Positions 32,024-44,203 of a stretch of 64,000 nt of DNA are shown piece after piece (position 1 is the first letter of the stretch; every line of letters begins with the position of its first letter). Below the pieces are notes generated by a model. The model saw nothing but the letters and a program-made list of their open reading frames with translations, was not told the DNA's origin and did not search any database. Location: NCBI GenBank assembly GCA_023614405.1, contig CM042685.1, forward strand, positions 91,378,684 to 91,442,683, in the 5' to 3' direction. This DNA comes from Avena insularis. Its lineage: Eukaryota; Streptophyta; Magnoliopsida; Poales; Poaceae. The translations under genes were made by a program, and so were the position numbers.

Positions 32024-35000
32024 TGTCAACACCCGGATTTTTAATCCTAGATGCCTGTTATGCCATACATCACAATACCAGGATTACCATTTTTGCGAGA
32101 CATAACAGAATTGGATACCACAGTAAATCATCCATTACAAACCATACATAAGGTCTTACACAAATAAGGATCTCATGATCCAGTTCTTAATACAACTCAA
32201 ACAACGGAAATACGTAATAATAAAGGTAGCGTAGGCGAAGCTCCATCTTCGGGGTCACAGGCAATGCTGACGATGGGAGATGATCCTAGTTGTCGTAACC
32301 TTCCTCGGGTCCTTCATCCTGGTACTCCTCTTCATAGTCTGGACACGGGAATAACCAGGGACAAATCCATGAGTACTCTTTAAGTACTCGCAAACTAATA
32401 CTAACAAGTGAAGGGGTTTTTTGTAATAGGACACTAAGCTCTATGGTTGTTTTGCAAAAAGCCAGATTTACCTCTACTATGTTCAGAAGCAAAGAAAAAC
32501 TAGTTCAAATTTTATAACACCTAAGTGGGAACTTGTATTTCATATCACAACTCTGTTGTTGTCAAGTCAAAATTCTCAATCCATTTCACAAGTCATTTTG
32601 AAACCATCTGACGGGGGAACAGTATGGCCACTCCAACTGTCCATAACCACGGACGCGGCTATTCGAATAGTTTGACACTCTGCAGAGATTGTACACTTTC
32701 ACCACAACATTCGATACATCCGTCAGGAACTAATCCTGAATTCACCATGCTCAGTATGCGGATAATTAATCCTAACCTTTCAATTACATGCCCTAGTATA
32801 GCCACCTCTCCTGTGAGTTTGGCCTCGCAACCATGACCAACTGTCATCTTGGGTACTGCACAGGTGGACAATCTTCACAAGGTAGCCTCAGCTCATACCG
32901 TGGCCGTGGGGGAACCATACTAAGGTATATAAGTTTCCAGTCAAGCCCTACCCAATTCTCGGGTATTGTGGTTGTACGGTAAAATTGGAATGGTATCGCA
33001 TCCAGACAACCATCAGTTTTTAAAAAGGGCTAAGGCTCATGCCTTAACATTTTCATCATCCAAATCATCTGGTGTTCGGAAACACATGCCAAAACATCTC
33101 AATAGAATGATCCATCATTCCAAGGTTTTCATAACCATTTTCCACCAAGTATTCCCATCAAAAGTTGATCCAGTTTTATGCTTAGCACTAGCATTTACAA
33201 GTGGGGGTAAGTACTAATGAGGGGTGGTAAACTAGTGGAGTTTAGCTAAGTTCAATCTCATGCCTTAGGATGACATCAAGATTATCTAGCTTAGGCCAAA
33301 TTTTATGCTCTTTATGCAACCTTCAATTATCTTTATAGAATCTACAATTCACTTAAGTAAGCTCTAAGTAATAGCTTTGATAAAGAAATAAAGTAGAAAG
33401 CTTGCAAGTAAAACTAGGATTGGGTATCATCAAATGTGTCTAACCAAGCATGCTTAGTGCATTGCATAGGTTATCTAACTTTCATAATTGCAAGTGTTAG
33501 TCTTGCAAGGTTAATAGCTTGCCTTGAGCAGAGCAGTGGTTGAAGTTCTCCTCGGCTTCTTCTTCGTAGTATCCTCCTTCCTCCTCGTATCCTTGGTCGG
33601 TACTAGCGTCTATGAATAAATACGAGGTACACAATCACCAAACAATACTTAACTACTTTCAATCATCACACACCAGGATTCTATAGATGATATAGCATCA
33701 TCACTAATATTACAAGATTAAAGCATTTATCTTATTTATTTTATTTTTAGAAAAGTAATTTCTACTCATTGAAAAACTACTTAAGATTTAATATTCTCCA
33801 ACTCAAATATGGGATCATGTTGACACATGTCATCACCACATATTTGAGTACATGGGAATGTGATTTAAAGTGGTGTCACAATTTAATAAGGTTTAACCTT
33901 TTTATTTTAAATAAATAAAGTGACTAGAAATGCCTATGTGACATTCTTTTATTACTTGGACATTATTTCTGTAAGTAAAACCATATGTTTTTATATATTC
34001 TAAAAGGTATGATCAAATGTGATTTTTGAGAGTTGGAATCAACACAAAAGCTATTATGGTTTAAATTTGAAAAATGTTTGAATGCAGAAAACCTTCTGAC
34101 TTGTTATTTTTACCAAGGTTGATCAACAGATCCAAATGATTTGAATCCAATAGGTTTGGATTAAGCATTTCAATACCTTGCTAACAAAATTGGTTTCATT
34201 CAATTTGGTCCACTTAATCGAGCTGGGTTGATTTTTGAAACTAGATACATAACTAAATTTGAATATAAATAGAAAAAGATAAATTCAAATGATTGGGCTG
34301 CGCGGGAAGGGATAATGGGCCGGCCCAGTGTCACTCTGCAGCGAGGCATTGACAGGGGTCTCTTGGTCAGTGACTCTTTAACGCCGGAAGCCACGAGGCG
34401 ATGTGGTGCGTTGGATTAGAATGAAGATCGACGGCTGAGGGTCATCGTCTACGATGAACAAGTCAACGGCGAGCTCGAACCCTAGCGGCTCAATGGGGGT
34501 CGTGGGAGGCTTACCGGGGCCCAGGCGAGGGTTGGCGATGCGGGCGAACGACGAAGTCGACGACGGCGATCCTCCTGGTACCGGCAACTTCTCCTGGGGC
34601 GGCTCCAATCGATGGCTTCCTTCTTCTCTAGTAGCAGCGGACTCTGGTGAAATTCCGGCGATGCGCTGCTCGCCTTGCTCCGGGAATGAGGTGGGGTGGT
34701 TCTAGGTGAGAGGGGAGTAGAATGGTGTGAAGAATTCGAGCGGGGGATGCCTCTATTTATAGTGGCGAGAGGGGACCGACGGGCGCAAGCTGAGATCGTC
34801 ATGGTCGACGGTACAGAGGGCTATCGGCATGGGCGACGGTAGGGGCGGTGCTGTGCTCCCTGGCGAAGCTCAACGGCGTGGTGGCGAGGCGTGGGGCGGT
34901 GTTGATCGGTCGGAACGCTGCGGTGCTCTGCGTTGGTCCGACGAAAATTTTGATGGCGCACAGCGCGCGTGGTCCGCGCGGCGGCAAACGGGCATGTCTT

Positions 35001-36024
35001 CGGGGTTGCTGGGGTGTTGGCGATCATGCATGCACGCAGCGAGGGCGGCGCGCGGTCTATGGGCGTGTGTCGAGCGTGGCGCACGGGGCGCGCTCTCGGC
35101 ATGCTTGCAGAGCGGCTTGGCATGGCCGGGGCGTGTGGTCCAGTGGTTGGCATTGCTCGCGGTTGGGACAGGGAGTGGCGGTGGGGTGCTATCTTGCTTC
35201 CAGACAAGGTTGGCGAGGCTAGTATTGCTCGTAGCTTGCTGTCGACTATGGGGTGGCAATGGTGCTCTCGGCCTGCTCACCATTGATGACAATGGCTAGC
35301 TTACAATGGTGCTAGTGATTAGTTAAGGTTGTTAGATGATCTAGTGAGGCTAGTGGTGTCCAAAGAGGGAACAAGTTAGGCCCAAAACACTGCTCAACAT
35401 AATGTTTTGATTTTGTTTGATTTGTATCTGCAACCTGTTTGATGAAATGACTGCATGAACTTAAGTTTTGAATTTTGATTTTTGGTGGGTGTGCTAGGCA
35501 TGTGCTGGTGATACTGTGGACGCTTGGGTTTTGAAAATTGAGCTTGTTTGAGTGGTTTTTGAAATAGTGGGATCTTCCCATATGAAATAGATTCAATTTT
35601 AAACTGTCATTTAAACTAAGCATTTGATTGTTTCTGGATGATCACAAAGTAGGCCTTGGTTCCTTGTTATGTGTACTATCAAGGGGTGCAAATATCCATA
35701 CATGTTTCTGTTAAGTTCTGAAAGTTAGAGATAGCCAAAGTAGGCATGGGAGTTAAATTGGCCAAAGTGACGATTCACTTAATTTGTTTGTTTTGATTTG
35801 TGTGTCTTTGGGAAAAGTTTGGGGATTGTTTAGATGATGTTTATTTCACCTAAGAATCATTTTACAAGCAAAGAAACACATAATCATGGCAATTCAAAAG
35901 AATCCAAATTTTAATGCACACTCATATGAATGATTTCATATTTTTAATTTGAAAAGTTTTTGTTAACCCTAAATTTGGTGATTAGAGTTTGATGATTCTA
36001 GTTTAATATTTTTGGGATGTTACA
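32024..36024 (-). repeat. Chromovirus LTR 3 (5' LTR of copy 2)
   Basis: Same termini as LTRs 1 and 2. Its outer edge abuts GTAGA, matching the flank of LTR 1 at the other end of the array. It keeps a perfect CTATTCGAATAG at 32659-32670. Confidence 0.9.
34754..34761 (-). promoter_or_regulatory. TATA box of LTR 3
   Basis: TATAAATA on the element strand in CACTATAAATAGAGG, positioned as in LTR 1. Confidence 0.7.
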
Positions 36025-36628
36025 GTAGATGTGCTTAGCCATGCTATGATAGACGAGGGCTGGGTTATATCACTGAAAGTTGTTTTTAAAAGTGTTGGTT
36101 TGCGAAAACTAAAACAACTTAATCAATTAATTTCCTGGGTATGATGGGATTGATATTTTTGGTGGTATCATTGTGGAAAGGAACCCACGTATCAAGAGAA
36201 AATGATTGGCTTCTTTATTTGGTAGCTTACGTGTACAACCATGTGCCAATAATGAAATGGGCGGTTGGTTGGACTCAGTAGGTTGTGGCAACTCGAACCC
36301 GCATAGCAAGAGATGTAGAATTTTGGTAGGTTTGTACGGTGCGTGTAGGGTTTGGGGAGATACTTCCCGAACGGTCCCTTCTTAGACTTCTCCCTATCAT
36401 CACCGAATATGAGAGTGGTGGTACTTGGTGGGCTGGCCAAGTCATATGGGTAAAGTGTACTAACCCCTGTAGGGTGTATAATCTAATCGATTAGCCATGT
36501 CCCTGGTTATGGACATCTGAGTTTCTTGATATTGAATTCCTGACATGTTTCTCGCTCATTATAATTTCCTAATTGCTTTAATGTTGATGGGTTAATCTAT
36601 TGGGATCTTCTCAAAGAAAATCAAAAAC
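36025..36628 (+). repeat. LTR of family X, right part (interrupted copy, truncated)
   Basis: Continues the X LTR begun at 10391, after the GTAGA duplication. It matches 53843-54435, including CTTAGCCATGCTATG, GAGGGCTGGGTTA and the palindrome CTAATCGATTAG (36483-36494). The last 450 bp or so of X are missing. At 36628 the sequence jumps into RT of chromovirus copy 3. Confidence 0.85.
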
Positions 36629-37271
36629 TCCATTCTTCAACATCCTTAACCTTGGCAGGGTCAATAACAATTCCTCCTGCTGACACTATATGTCTGAGGA
36701 ATCCTACTTCCTGTAACCAGAATTCACATTTGCTAAACTTGGCATACAACTGATGCTCCCTAAGGGTTCCAAGGATGGTCCTTAGGTGTAGCTCATGTTC
36801 TTCTTCTAATTTGGAATAGATCAGAATGTCGTCGATGAAAACAACGACAAACTTATCTAGGAAGTCCATAAAAATCTTATTCATGAGGTTCATGAAATAT
36901 GCAGGGGTATTGGTTAATACAAAAGACATGATAGCGTATTCATGCAATCTATATCTGGTGGTAAAGGCAGTCTTTGGAATATGCTCTGCATGAATCTAGA
37001 GTTGATGATAACCAGTTCTAAGATCAATCTTAGAAAACACTTTAGCTCCAGTCAACTATTCAAACAGGTCTTCTATCTTCAGCAGTGGATACTTGTTCTT
37101 CTTGGTGACATCATTCAGCTTCCGATAATCCGTACACAAACAGTTACCTCCATCTTTATTGTCCACACACATGACACGTGATCTCCATGGTGACGCACTT
37201 TGTTGAATCAGTCTTATCTCCAGCATAGCATCTAGTTGCTTCTTTAGCTCCACTAATTCAGATGGGTTCAT
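36629..37271 (-). pseudogene. Chromovirus RT fragment, copy 3
   Basis: The frame from [13 protein letters not shown] (37271) keeps [11 protein letters not shown] and catalytic FIDDILIYS, and ends at AKVKDVEEW next to the X LTR junction. Stops lie at 37056-37058 and near 36997. Some conserved positions are changed ([11 protein letters not shown] for [11 protein letters not shown]). Everything downstream of the RT palm region is deleted. Confidence 0.9.
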
Positions 37272-37283
37272 ACTATACGGTCT

Positions 37284-39020
37284 CTAGGCTATGGGTTCGG
37301 TTGCAGGGATTAGTTCAATGATAAACTCGATATCCCGATCTGGGGGCATATCGAGCAAAACATCTGGAAATACATCGGGGTATTCACAGACTACTCTGAC
37401 TTGGTCAATGGTTGGTTGGGCTGGACTATTGTTGCACTTGAATTGACGGGGCAAGGTTTTAGATACATGCTCTACTGATACTCCAGTGGTACTGGTCATG
37501 GTTATGGCTTTCTTGGCATAGTCGATTAATCCTTTATGTTTTGACATCCAATCCATTCTTAGTTCTACTTCCAAACCTTTGGATCCAAGTACTATTAGAT
37601 TAGCATAAAAATCCATGCCATGGATTCTGATAGGTACGGCCTTGCAAATTTGTCTAGCTTTGGTGGTTGAACCAGGTATTTGAACTATCATAACATGCTT
37701 AAATTTTGTTGGTTGAATCTTACTAGTGCATGCAAATTATTCTGTAACAAACTAGTGCGATGCTCCAGAATCAAACAACACTCTTGCAAGTACCGAGTTA
37801 ACAGACAACATACCCAGCACGACATCTGGCGCTTCTTGTTCTTCTTTAGCATTCATGAGAAACAGACGGCCATTGCGGTTGAGCGAGTTCTCTTGGGCAA
37901 ATCTTCTTCCAGGCTGAACACGGCGCTGCTGCTGAGCTGGGGCAATCACATTAGGGGTTGCTGCAAGCTTCTTGGGGCACTCATTGGAATAGTTACCCTT
38001 GGTTCAGTATTCATAACAAGTCACCTGAGAGTTGTCCTTTCCTGCAACAGGCACAACATTGCTTCCAGTTCTTGGGGCAGTATTGGTGTTGGTGGCAACA
38101 TTGTTGTTGTTGAACTTGGGCGGTGCATGGTTGAAATTGCTGGGGTTGCCGGGGTTATTGTGATTTCCTCTAGGCCTTGGATTTCCTCCTCCATGGTTGG
38201 GATAGGTTGGGCAGTTCATCGGGGGTATATTGTTTCTTGGGGCAAATCCTATAGACGGGTTGGGGCGATAATTTGGGGTATGGTGGGTTCTTGGTTGATG
38301 CATCATTCGACGTTTGCGGTTCTCATTGGCTTGGTTGATCTTGCCTTCGATCTGAATGGCAGAGTCTACTAAGGCTTCAATGTCAGCAAACGGAATATTG
38401 ACTAACACTGTCTGTATCTCATCATGCAGACCATTCAAGAATCTTTCCTTCTTCTTGGCTTCAATGTCAATCTCATCGGGTGCATACCTAGCTAATGACA
38501 GAAATTTGTCACGGTACTCAACTACTGTCATCCTCCCTTGCTTAAATTCTCTGAATTCATCTCTCATCCTCTTGATTAAACCCGGTGGCACATGGGTTCG
38601 GCTGAACTTGAGTTTGAATTCATCTCAAGTCATCATTTGTCCTCCTGTCATGGCGCGAACGTTGTTCGACAAAGCTCTTGCATCTCCTGCAAGATAGTGG
38701 GTGGCAAATAGTACTTTCTCATTGGCCTCTACTCCTGTGACTTCTAAGTTGTTCTCCATAGTCTGTAGCCAATCATCAGCATCTAATGGCTCTTCAGACT
38801 TACTAAATACGGGTGGATTGGTGTTCTGAAAGTTCTTGAGATTGGATCCATGGTTGTCCTGGTTTCCATGGCCTTGATTGTTGTTGGCCATCTGAGCTAT
38901 GTGTTGAAGGGTGGCTAGGTTGGCTTGACGTTCATCTCTTTCAGCTTCGCGGTCAGAAACCAACATTTGCAAGATTTGCAATATTGGGTCCGGGGATGAA
39001 CTGCTTCCTCCGCGAGGCAT
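37284..39020 (-). pseudogene. Chromovirus Gag-protease, copy 3
   Basis: Start at 39020 (MPRGG). Capsid wording (EEPLDADDWLQTMENNLEV, VEYRDKFLSLARYAPDE) is clear. The zinc knuckle is ruined (CYEY-stop, with the knuckle histidine changed to asparagine), the protease keeps FDSGASH followed by a stop, and the frame is broken near 38630 and 37990. Unlike copies 1 and 2, the end [18 protein letters not shown] is in frame with RT, so the ancestral Gag-Pol was one continuous frame. Confidence 0.88.
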
Positions 39021-39247
39021 CTGAAGATAGAGATAGATCATGATAAAAGAGGGAAATTTCTAAGGTTCAGGGGTTTGTTTTTGAAGTTTGACTCAGATTT
39101 TTCTAGAAACTTTCTTTTCATTCATTCATAGCACACAATACAAACACACACCATAACAAGGAAACAGATGGTTTTAAGAACCATTATGTGAAAATACGAT
39201 TCAGTGGGACTGGATACAACTTCACTAACTCTAGTGATCAAGTGCTA

Positions 39248-40048
39248 CTACTCCTCAGAATCGGTGACTTCATCATCATCATCATCATCATCATCAATGA
39301 AGGCAGAGTCATCCTCATCGGTGAAGAAGTCCATGGATTTATCCTCCAGGAAGTCATCATTTTCACTAAGGTAGGAGTAGGGGTCTCCACGGATATCCTC
39401 CCCTGCATTCTCCCTCTCCTCCAGCTGCATGTCCCTCTCGTGGATGGTCTCCTCCAAGTCTGTCACCTTGTCACAAAGGCGAGCAATAATGCGATCCTTC
39501 TTGTCAAGATGATAGCGACGAGACTGGCGCTCCTTCACAACCATGGCAATGGTCTGGTCCTTCTTGACGGCGATGGTGTAGTTGTGGTTGGCGTAGGAAC
39601 AGGCATTGTCTAACTCCTTCTTTCAGTCATACATCATGAAGCTGAGATGGTCCAGTTGATGCTTCAGCTCTAGGTGATATGGTGCCTCCAGTGGCTGTCC
39701 CATAACATCACGCCTTGGATAGAACTCAAAGCAGGTGCCCTTGATTTGATTGATGCTTTTCCCACACAGACGGGCAATAGCTTCCTGCATGGCCCTGGCA
39801 AGTCCATCCAGCTAGTTGTTTTCTCTTAAGGTGAACTGGACTCCCTTTGAGGTGGGGGCTTCAATCTTCCCTCTGAGACTTACAACAATCATCCATTGCA
39901 ATTCTCCTCCTTCCTGATCGTTGAGCTGGGCTCCAAAGAACTCAGGGTGCAGGCGCTCCAGAATCTCCGAGTGTTGGTCCAAATCATGCTCAAAGATGAG
40001 ATCTCCTCCATTGCCCAACTGATAGAACTTGCTATACTTCACGTCCAT
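39248..40048 (-). pseudogene. Extra ORF upstream of gag, copy 3
   Basis: 801 bp in one frame, MDVKYSKFYQLGNGGDLIF to an acidic tail with eight consecutive aspartates (39248-39544 is open as 98 codons). Two stops (39812-39814 and near 39623) occur at positions different from those of copies 1 and 2. The stop before DPYSYLS in the other copies is a glycine codon here (EDIRGDPYSYLS). This independent pattern shows that the ORF was intact in the family ancestor. Confidence 0.75.
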
Positions 40049-40263
40049 CTATAAGAATGTAGGATGAGTAAGTTAGTAGAGTGATCAAGTGTCTCAATTT
40101 TTATGTAAGTTTTCAAGAATTTTTTTGAGGAACATGAATTTTCATGAAAGAATCTATGTGGTAAGAATGAGAATAGGTTTTCATAAATACTCACTTCCTT
40201 TGTTTTGAAACTAAGTTTTCGGCTCAAGCGTACATTCTAACTAGGGTCTCCTATGGTCAGGAT

Positions 40264-40276
40264 GGCTCTGATACCA
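40264..40276 (-). other. Primer-binding site, copy 3
   Basis: TGGTATCAGAGCC on the minus strand, three bases from LTR 4. Confidence 0.88.
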
Positions 40277-40279
40277 ACT

Positions 40280-43200
40280 TGTAAACACCCGGATTTTTAA
40301 TCCCAGATGCCTATTATGCCATACATCTCAATCCCAAGATTACCATTTTTGCGAGACATAACAGATCGGTACCATAGTTCATCATCCATTACAAACCATA
40401 AGAAAGGTCTTACAAATAAAGGATCTCATGATGCAGTCTTAGTACAATCAAGCAGCAGAATAATATAGTAACGGTAGCATGGGCGAGGCTCCATCTTCAT
40501 GGTCACAGGTAATGCTGACGATGGGAGGTGATCCTAGTTGTCGTAACCTTCCTACGGTCCATCATCCTGATAGTCCTCTTCATAGTCTGGCCACGGGAAT
40601 AGCCAGGGACAAAGCCATGAGTACTCTCTAAGTACTCGCAAACTATCACTAACACGGTTTCAATTAGGAATACTAAGCTCTAGGTTATTTTGCAACAAGC
40701 CAGGTTTAACTCTAGCTGAGTTCAGAAGTAAAGAAAACTAGTTTAAGGTTTTATAACACCTAAGTGGGAACTCAGTTTTCATAATCACAACCCTATTGTG
40801 GTCAAGTCAAAGTCATGATTCATTTCACAAATCATTTTGAAAACATCTGACGACAGAACAGTATGGCCACTCCATTTGTCCATAACCACGTACGCGGTTA
40901 TTCAAATAGTTTGACACTCTGCAGAGGTGGTACACTTTCACCACAATATTCGATACATCCGTCAGGAACAATCCCAAATTCACCATACTCAGTATGCGGA
41001 TAATCAATCCTAACCTTTCAATTACACACCCTAGTATAGGCACCTCTCCTATGAGTTTGGCCTCCCAACCATGACCATCTATCATCTTGGGAACTGCACA
41101 GGTGGACAATCATCACGAGGTACATCTCAAACCTCGGCTGCAAGGGAACCCATACTAAGATATATAAACTTCCATTCAAGCCCTACCCAATTTCGGGTAT
41201 TGTGGTTATACAGTAAAATTGGAATGGTGTCGCATCCAGACACAACCATCGGTTTTAAAAAGGGCTAAGGCTCATGTCTCAACATTTTCATCATCAAAAT
41301 CATCTGGTGTTCAATAACACATTTCAAAACATCTCATTAGAATGACTCGTCATTCTAAGGTTTTCATAATAATTTTCACCAAGTATTCCCATCTAAAGTG
41401 ATCAAGTTTTATTCTTAGCACTAGCCACTAAAGTTGGGGGTAAACACTAATGAGGGATGATAATCAAGTGTGACTTACCTAAGTATAATCTCATGCCTCA
41501 GGATGACATCAAGTTATACCTAATTTAGGACAAGTTTTATGCTCTTTATGCTACCTCTAATATCTTTCCAAAACTTCACAAGTCACTAAGTAAACAAAGA
41601 ATTTTGATAAAGAAATAAATTAATAAAGCTTGCAAGTAAAAACTAGGATTTGGTATAATAAGGTAGTATAATCACATCTGCCTAAGGCATCTATTTGGCA
41701 TAGTTACCTTGCAAGTGTTAGCTTGCAAAGTTAACTTGTATTGTGAGGCTTGCATAGGTAACATGCAAGTGGTAGCTTGCCTTGTGTAGTGTAGTGGTTG
41801 AAGTTCTCCTCTACTTCTTCTTCGTAGTATTCTCCTTCCTCTTCGTATCCTTGGTCGGTACTAGTGTCTTAACTACTTATATTTAGCACACAAAGGCTGA
41901 CACTAGATGATCTAGCATCATCACAATCATCACAAGGATTCAAGAAATAGTTTTATTTATTTCATTTTAGAAAAGTAATTTCTACTCATTAAACACTACT
42001 TAAGATTTAATATGCTTCAATTAAAACATGGGATCATGTTGACACATGTCATCACCACATATTTCATTTTAGTACTTGGGAATGTGATTTAAAGTGGTGT
42101 CACAATTTAATAAGGTTTAACCTTTTTATTTTAATTAATTAAAGTGACTAGAAATGCCTATGGGGCATTATTTTATTACTTGTCCATTATTACTGCAAGT
42201 AAACCTAGATATTTCTATATATTCAGAAAGGTCTTATCAAATGTGATTTTTGAGAGTTGGAATCAAGTCAAAAGCATTTATGGTTGAATTTTGAAAAATA
42301 TTTGAATTCATAAATGTTTGTGCCTTGTTATTTTTACTATAGGTTTGAATCCAACGGGCTTGGATTAAGCATTTCCATACCTATCTAACAAAATTGATTT
42401 CATGCAATTTGGTTCAGTGAAACTCTCTGAATTGAATTTTGAATCTACTTCCGGAACAAAGTTTGAAACTAAATAGATAAATTTAATTCAAACTAACTGG
42501 GTCGCGCCGGAATTCTAACTGGGTCGGCCAACTGCACAAAGAGCACGCGGGATGGTTAAGTGGTGTCCCCACGCGTCAGTGGGATAGTGGGCTGCGAAGG
42601 GGTACGGGATAACTACTACCGTAGGATTAGATCAAGGATCAACGGCTCACCCTCGTGGAACAGAACACGACGGGCTCGAACCCTAGCGCCGCCACTGGGG
42701 GTCTGTGGCGGCTCACCAGGGCTCAGGCGATGGTCGGCGATGGGGGAGAATCTTGAAGTCGATGACGACGATTCTCCTGGTGCTGGCGGCTTCTCCTGGG
42801 GTGGCTCCAATCAACGACGCCCTTCTCCTCTAGCAGCGGGAGGCTCCGGCGAAATTCCAGCGATGCTGAGCTCGCCTTGCTCCGGGAAGAAGTGGGAAGG
42901 ATCAGTGAGAGGTGGGGAGTGGAATTGTGTGAAGAAAAAGAGCAGGGACGGCCTCCTTTTATAGCCAGCGGCATGGGTAGTGCTAGTTTGGGGTCGGAGT
43001 TACAGCGAGCTACGGGCATGTTTGGGGCTAGGGGACGGTGCGCGGTCTCCTGGCGGTGCTCAACGGCTTGATGGCGTGGCAAGGGGCGGTGCGGTTTGGT
43101 CGGAACGCGTTGGTGCTCTGAGCAGCACCGACGGCGGTTTTGATGATGCACAGTGGCTACGGGTCGCGCAGCGGCGAACGAGGATGTCTGGGACGTTCCT

Positions 43201-44203
43201 GGGACGATGGTATCACAGGCACGGGCGGCGATGGCGAGGCGCGGTCTATGCGAGCATGTCGAGCGCGGCGAGCTGGCATGCTCTAGACATGGCAGATACA
43301 AACTAGGTGTGCATGTTCGTGGTGGTCCATGGCTTGGCAGGGCTCGAGGGGTGGACAGCAGGTGGCGGTGGACGGTGGCGTGCTTCCTGGACACGGTGGC
43401 TAGGCGCGGCCCTTGCTCCTGCTAGCTAGCCATGGTCGGCTGGCCAGGGTTGGCTCGGGCATGCACAACATGGTGCATTGGGTAGGGTCTAGGTTGGTTC
43501 AATGTACTGGTTGGAACTGAGGGAGACACGGGTGATCAATCGGGAACATGGTTTGGGGTGATCACTGCTCAAAACAGTGAAGTTTGGCCAAATTGGTTTT
43601 CTATCTCCATGAGTTTGATGAAATGGCCGAAATAATTTCACATTTGAATTTTTGGTTGAAACTTGTTGTATGTAATGGTCACATACTAGGTAGTCTCTGG
43701 TTGATTGGATTTGTCAAGGTGCACTGGTTTAGTTAGGTTTTGAGAAATGGTGATCTTCCCATATGAACTAGATTAAATTTTGAGTTGTTATTTGAATAGG
43801 GTTGCCAAATGTTTCTGTGGGTTTTCAAGGTGGGCTTGGGTTCACTTTTACTTGGTCTAGCAAGGTGTGAAAATAATTGGATTTGTTTCTGTTTGAAATC
43901 TTGGACTAGAAACACTCAAAATGGTCTAGTGAGCAAGATTGGCAAAAATGACCATTAGCTTATTTGGTTTGTTTTTTAATTTCTAATGATTTAATTCTTC
44001 ATGGAAATGATTTAGATGATGTTGTTTTCATCTTTAAACCAATCCTTGCCTTTCACAACAATCAAACAAGTCCATTCAATCATTCATGCATTCATCACAT
44101 ACACACATGCATTCATAAGGATTTTAATTACAAAAGTTTTTGTTAACCCTAAATTTGGGTGATTGGAATTGATAATCTTGATTAATATTTTTGGGATGTT
44201 ACA
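40280..44203 (-). repeat. Chromovirus LTR 4 (5' LTR of copy 3)
   Basis: 3924 bp, TGTAAACACCC to GGGATGTTACA on the plus strand. The palindrome block is present at 40860-40935 but the palindrome is damaged (TTATTCAAATAG). Promoter and leader organisation matches the other LTRs despite many substitutions. Confidence 0.88.
42956..42963 (-). promoter_or_regulatory. TATA box of LTR 4
   Basis: TATAAAAG on the element strand (GCTATAAAAGGAGGC). The same place in the LTR as the TATAAATA of LTRs 1-3, but a different sequence variant. Confidence 0.65.

Larger units (their letters stand above)
12367..36024 (-). mobile_element. Three-LTR tandem array of a Tekay/Del-type chromovirus (LTR-int-LTR-int-LTR)
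   Basis: LTRs at 12367-16349, 22182-26190 and 32024-36024 (3983, 4009 and 4001 bp) alternate with two internal regions. Each internal region carries pol, gag-protease, an extra ORF and a PBS in minus orientation. The outer edges are flanked by a perfect 5-bp duplication GTAGA (12362-12366 and 36025-36029), and the host X LTR resumes without loss. A single insertion followed by unequal recombination between LTRs explains this best. A chromodomain at the pol C-terminus, an initiator-Met PBS and long LTRs support the Tekay/Del lineage. Confidence 0.93.
36629..44203 (-). mobile_element. Third chromovirus copy, left-truncated and older
   Basis: Same family and order as copies 1 and 2: RT N-terminal part, gag-protease, extra ORF, PBS and LTR 4. 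RNase H, integrase, chromodomain, PPT and the 3' LTR are gone. The break is inside RT at the KDVEEW motif. Divergence from copies 1 and 2 is visibly greater than between those two, and it lacks their shared lesions, so it represents an independent, earlier insertion. Confidence 0.9.

Noticed and set aside
40264..40276. tRNA gene suggested by TGGTATCAGAGCC (also at 9302, 22166, 32008)
   Set aside because: Each site is beside an LTR end and only complements a tRNA 3' end, so these are primer-binding sites.
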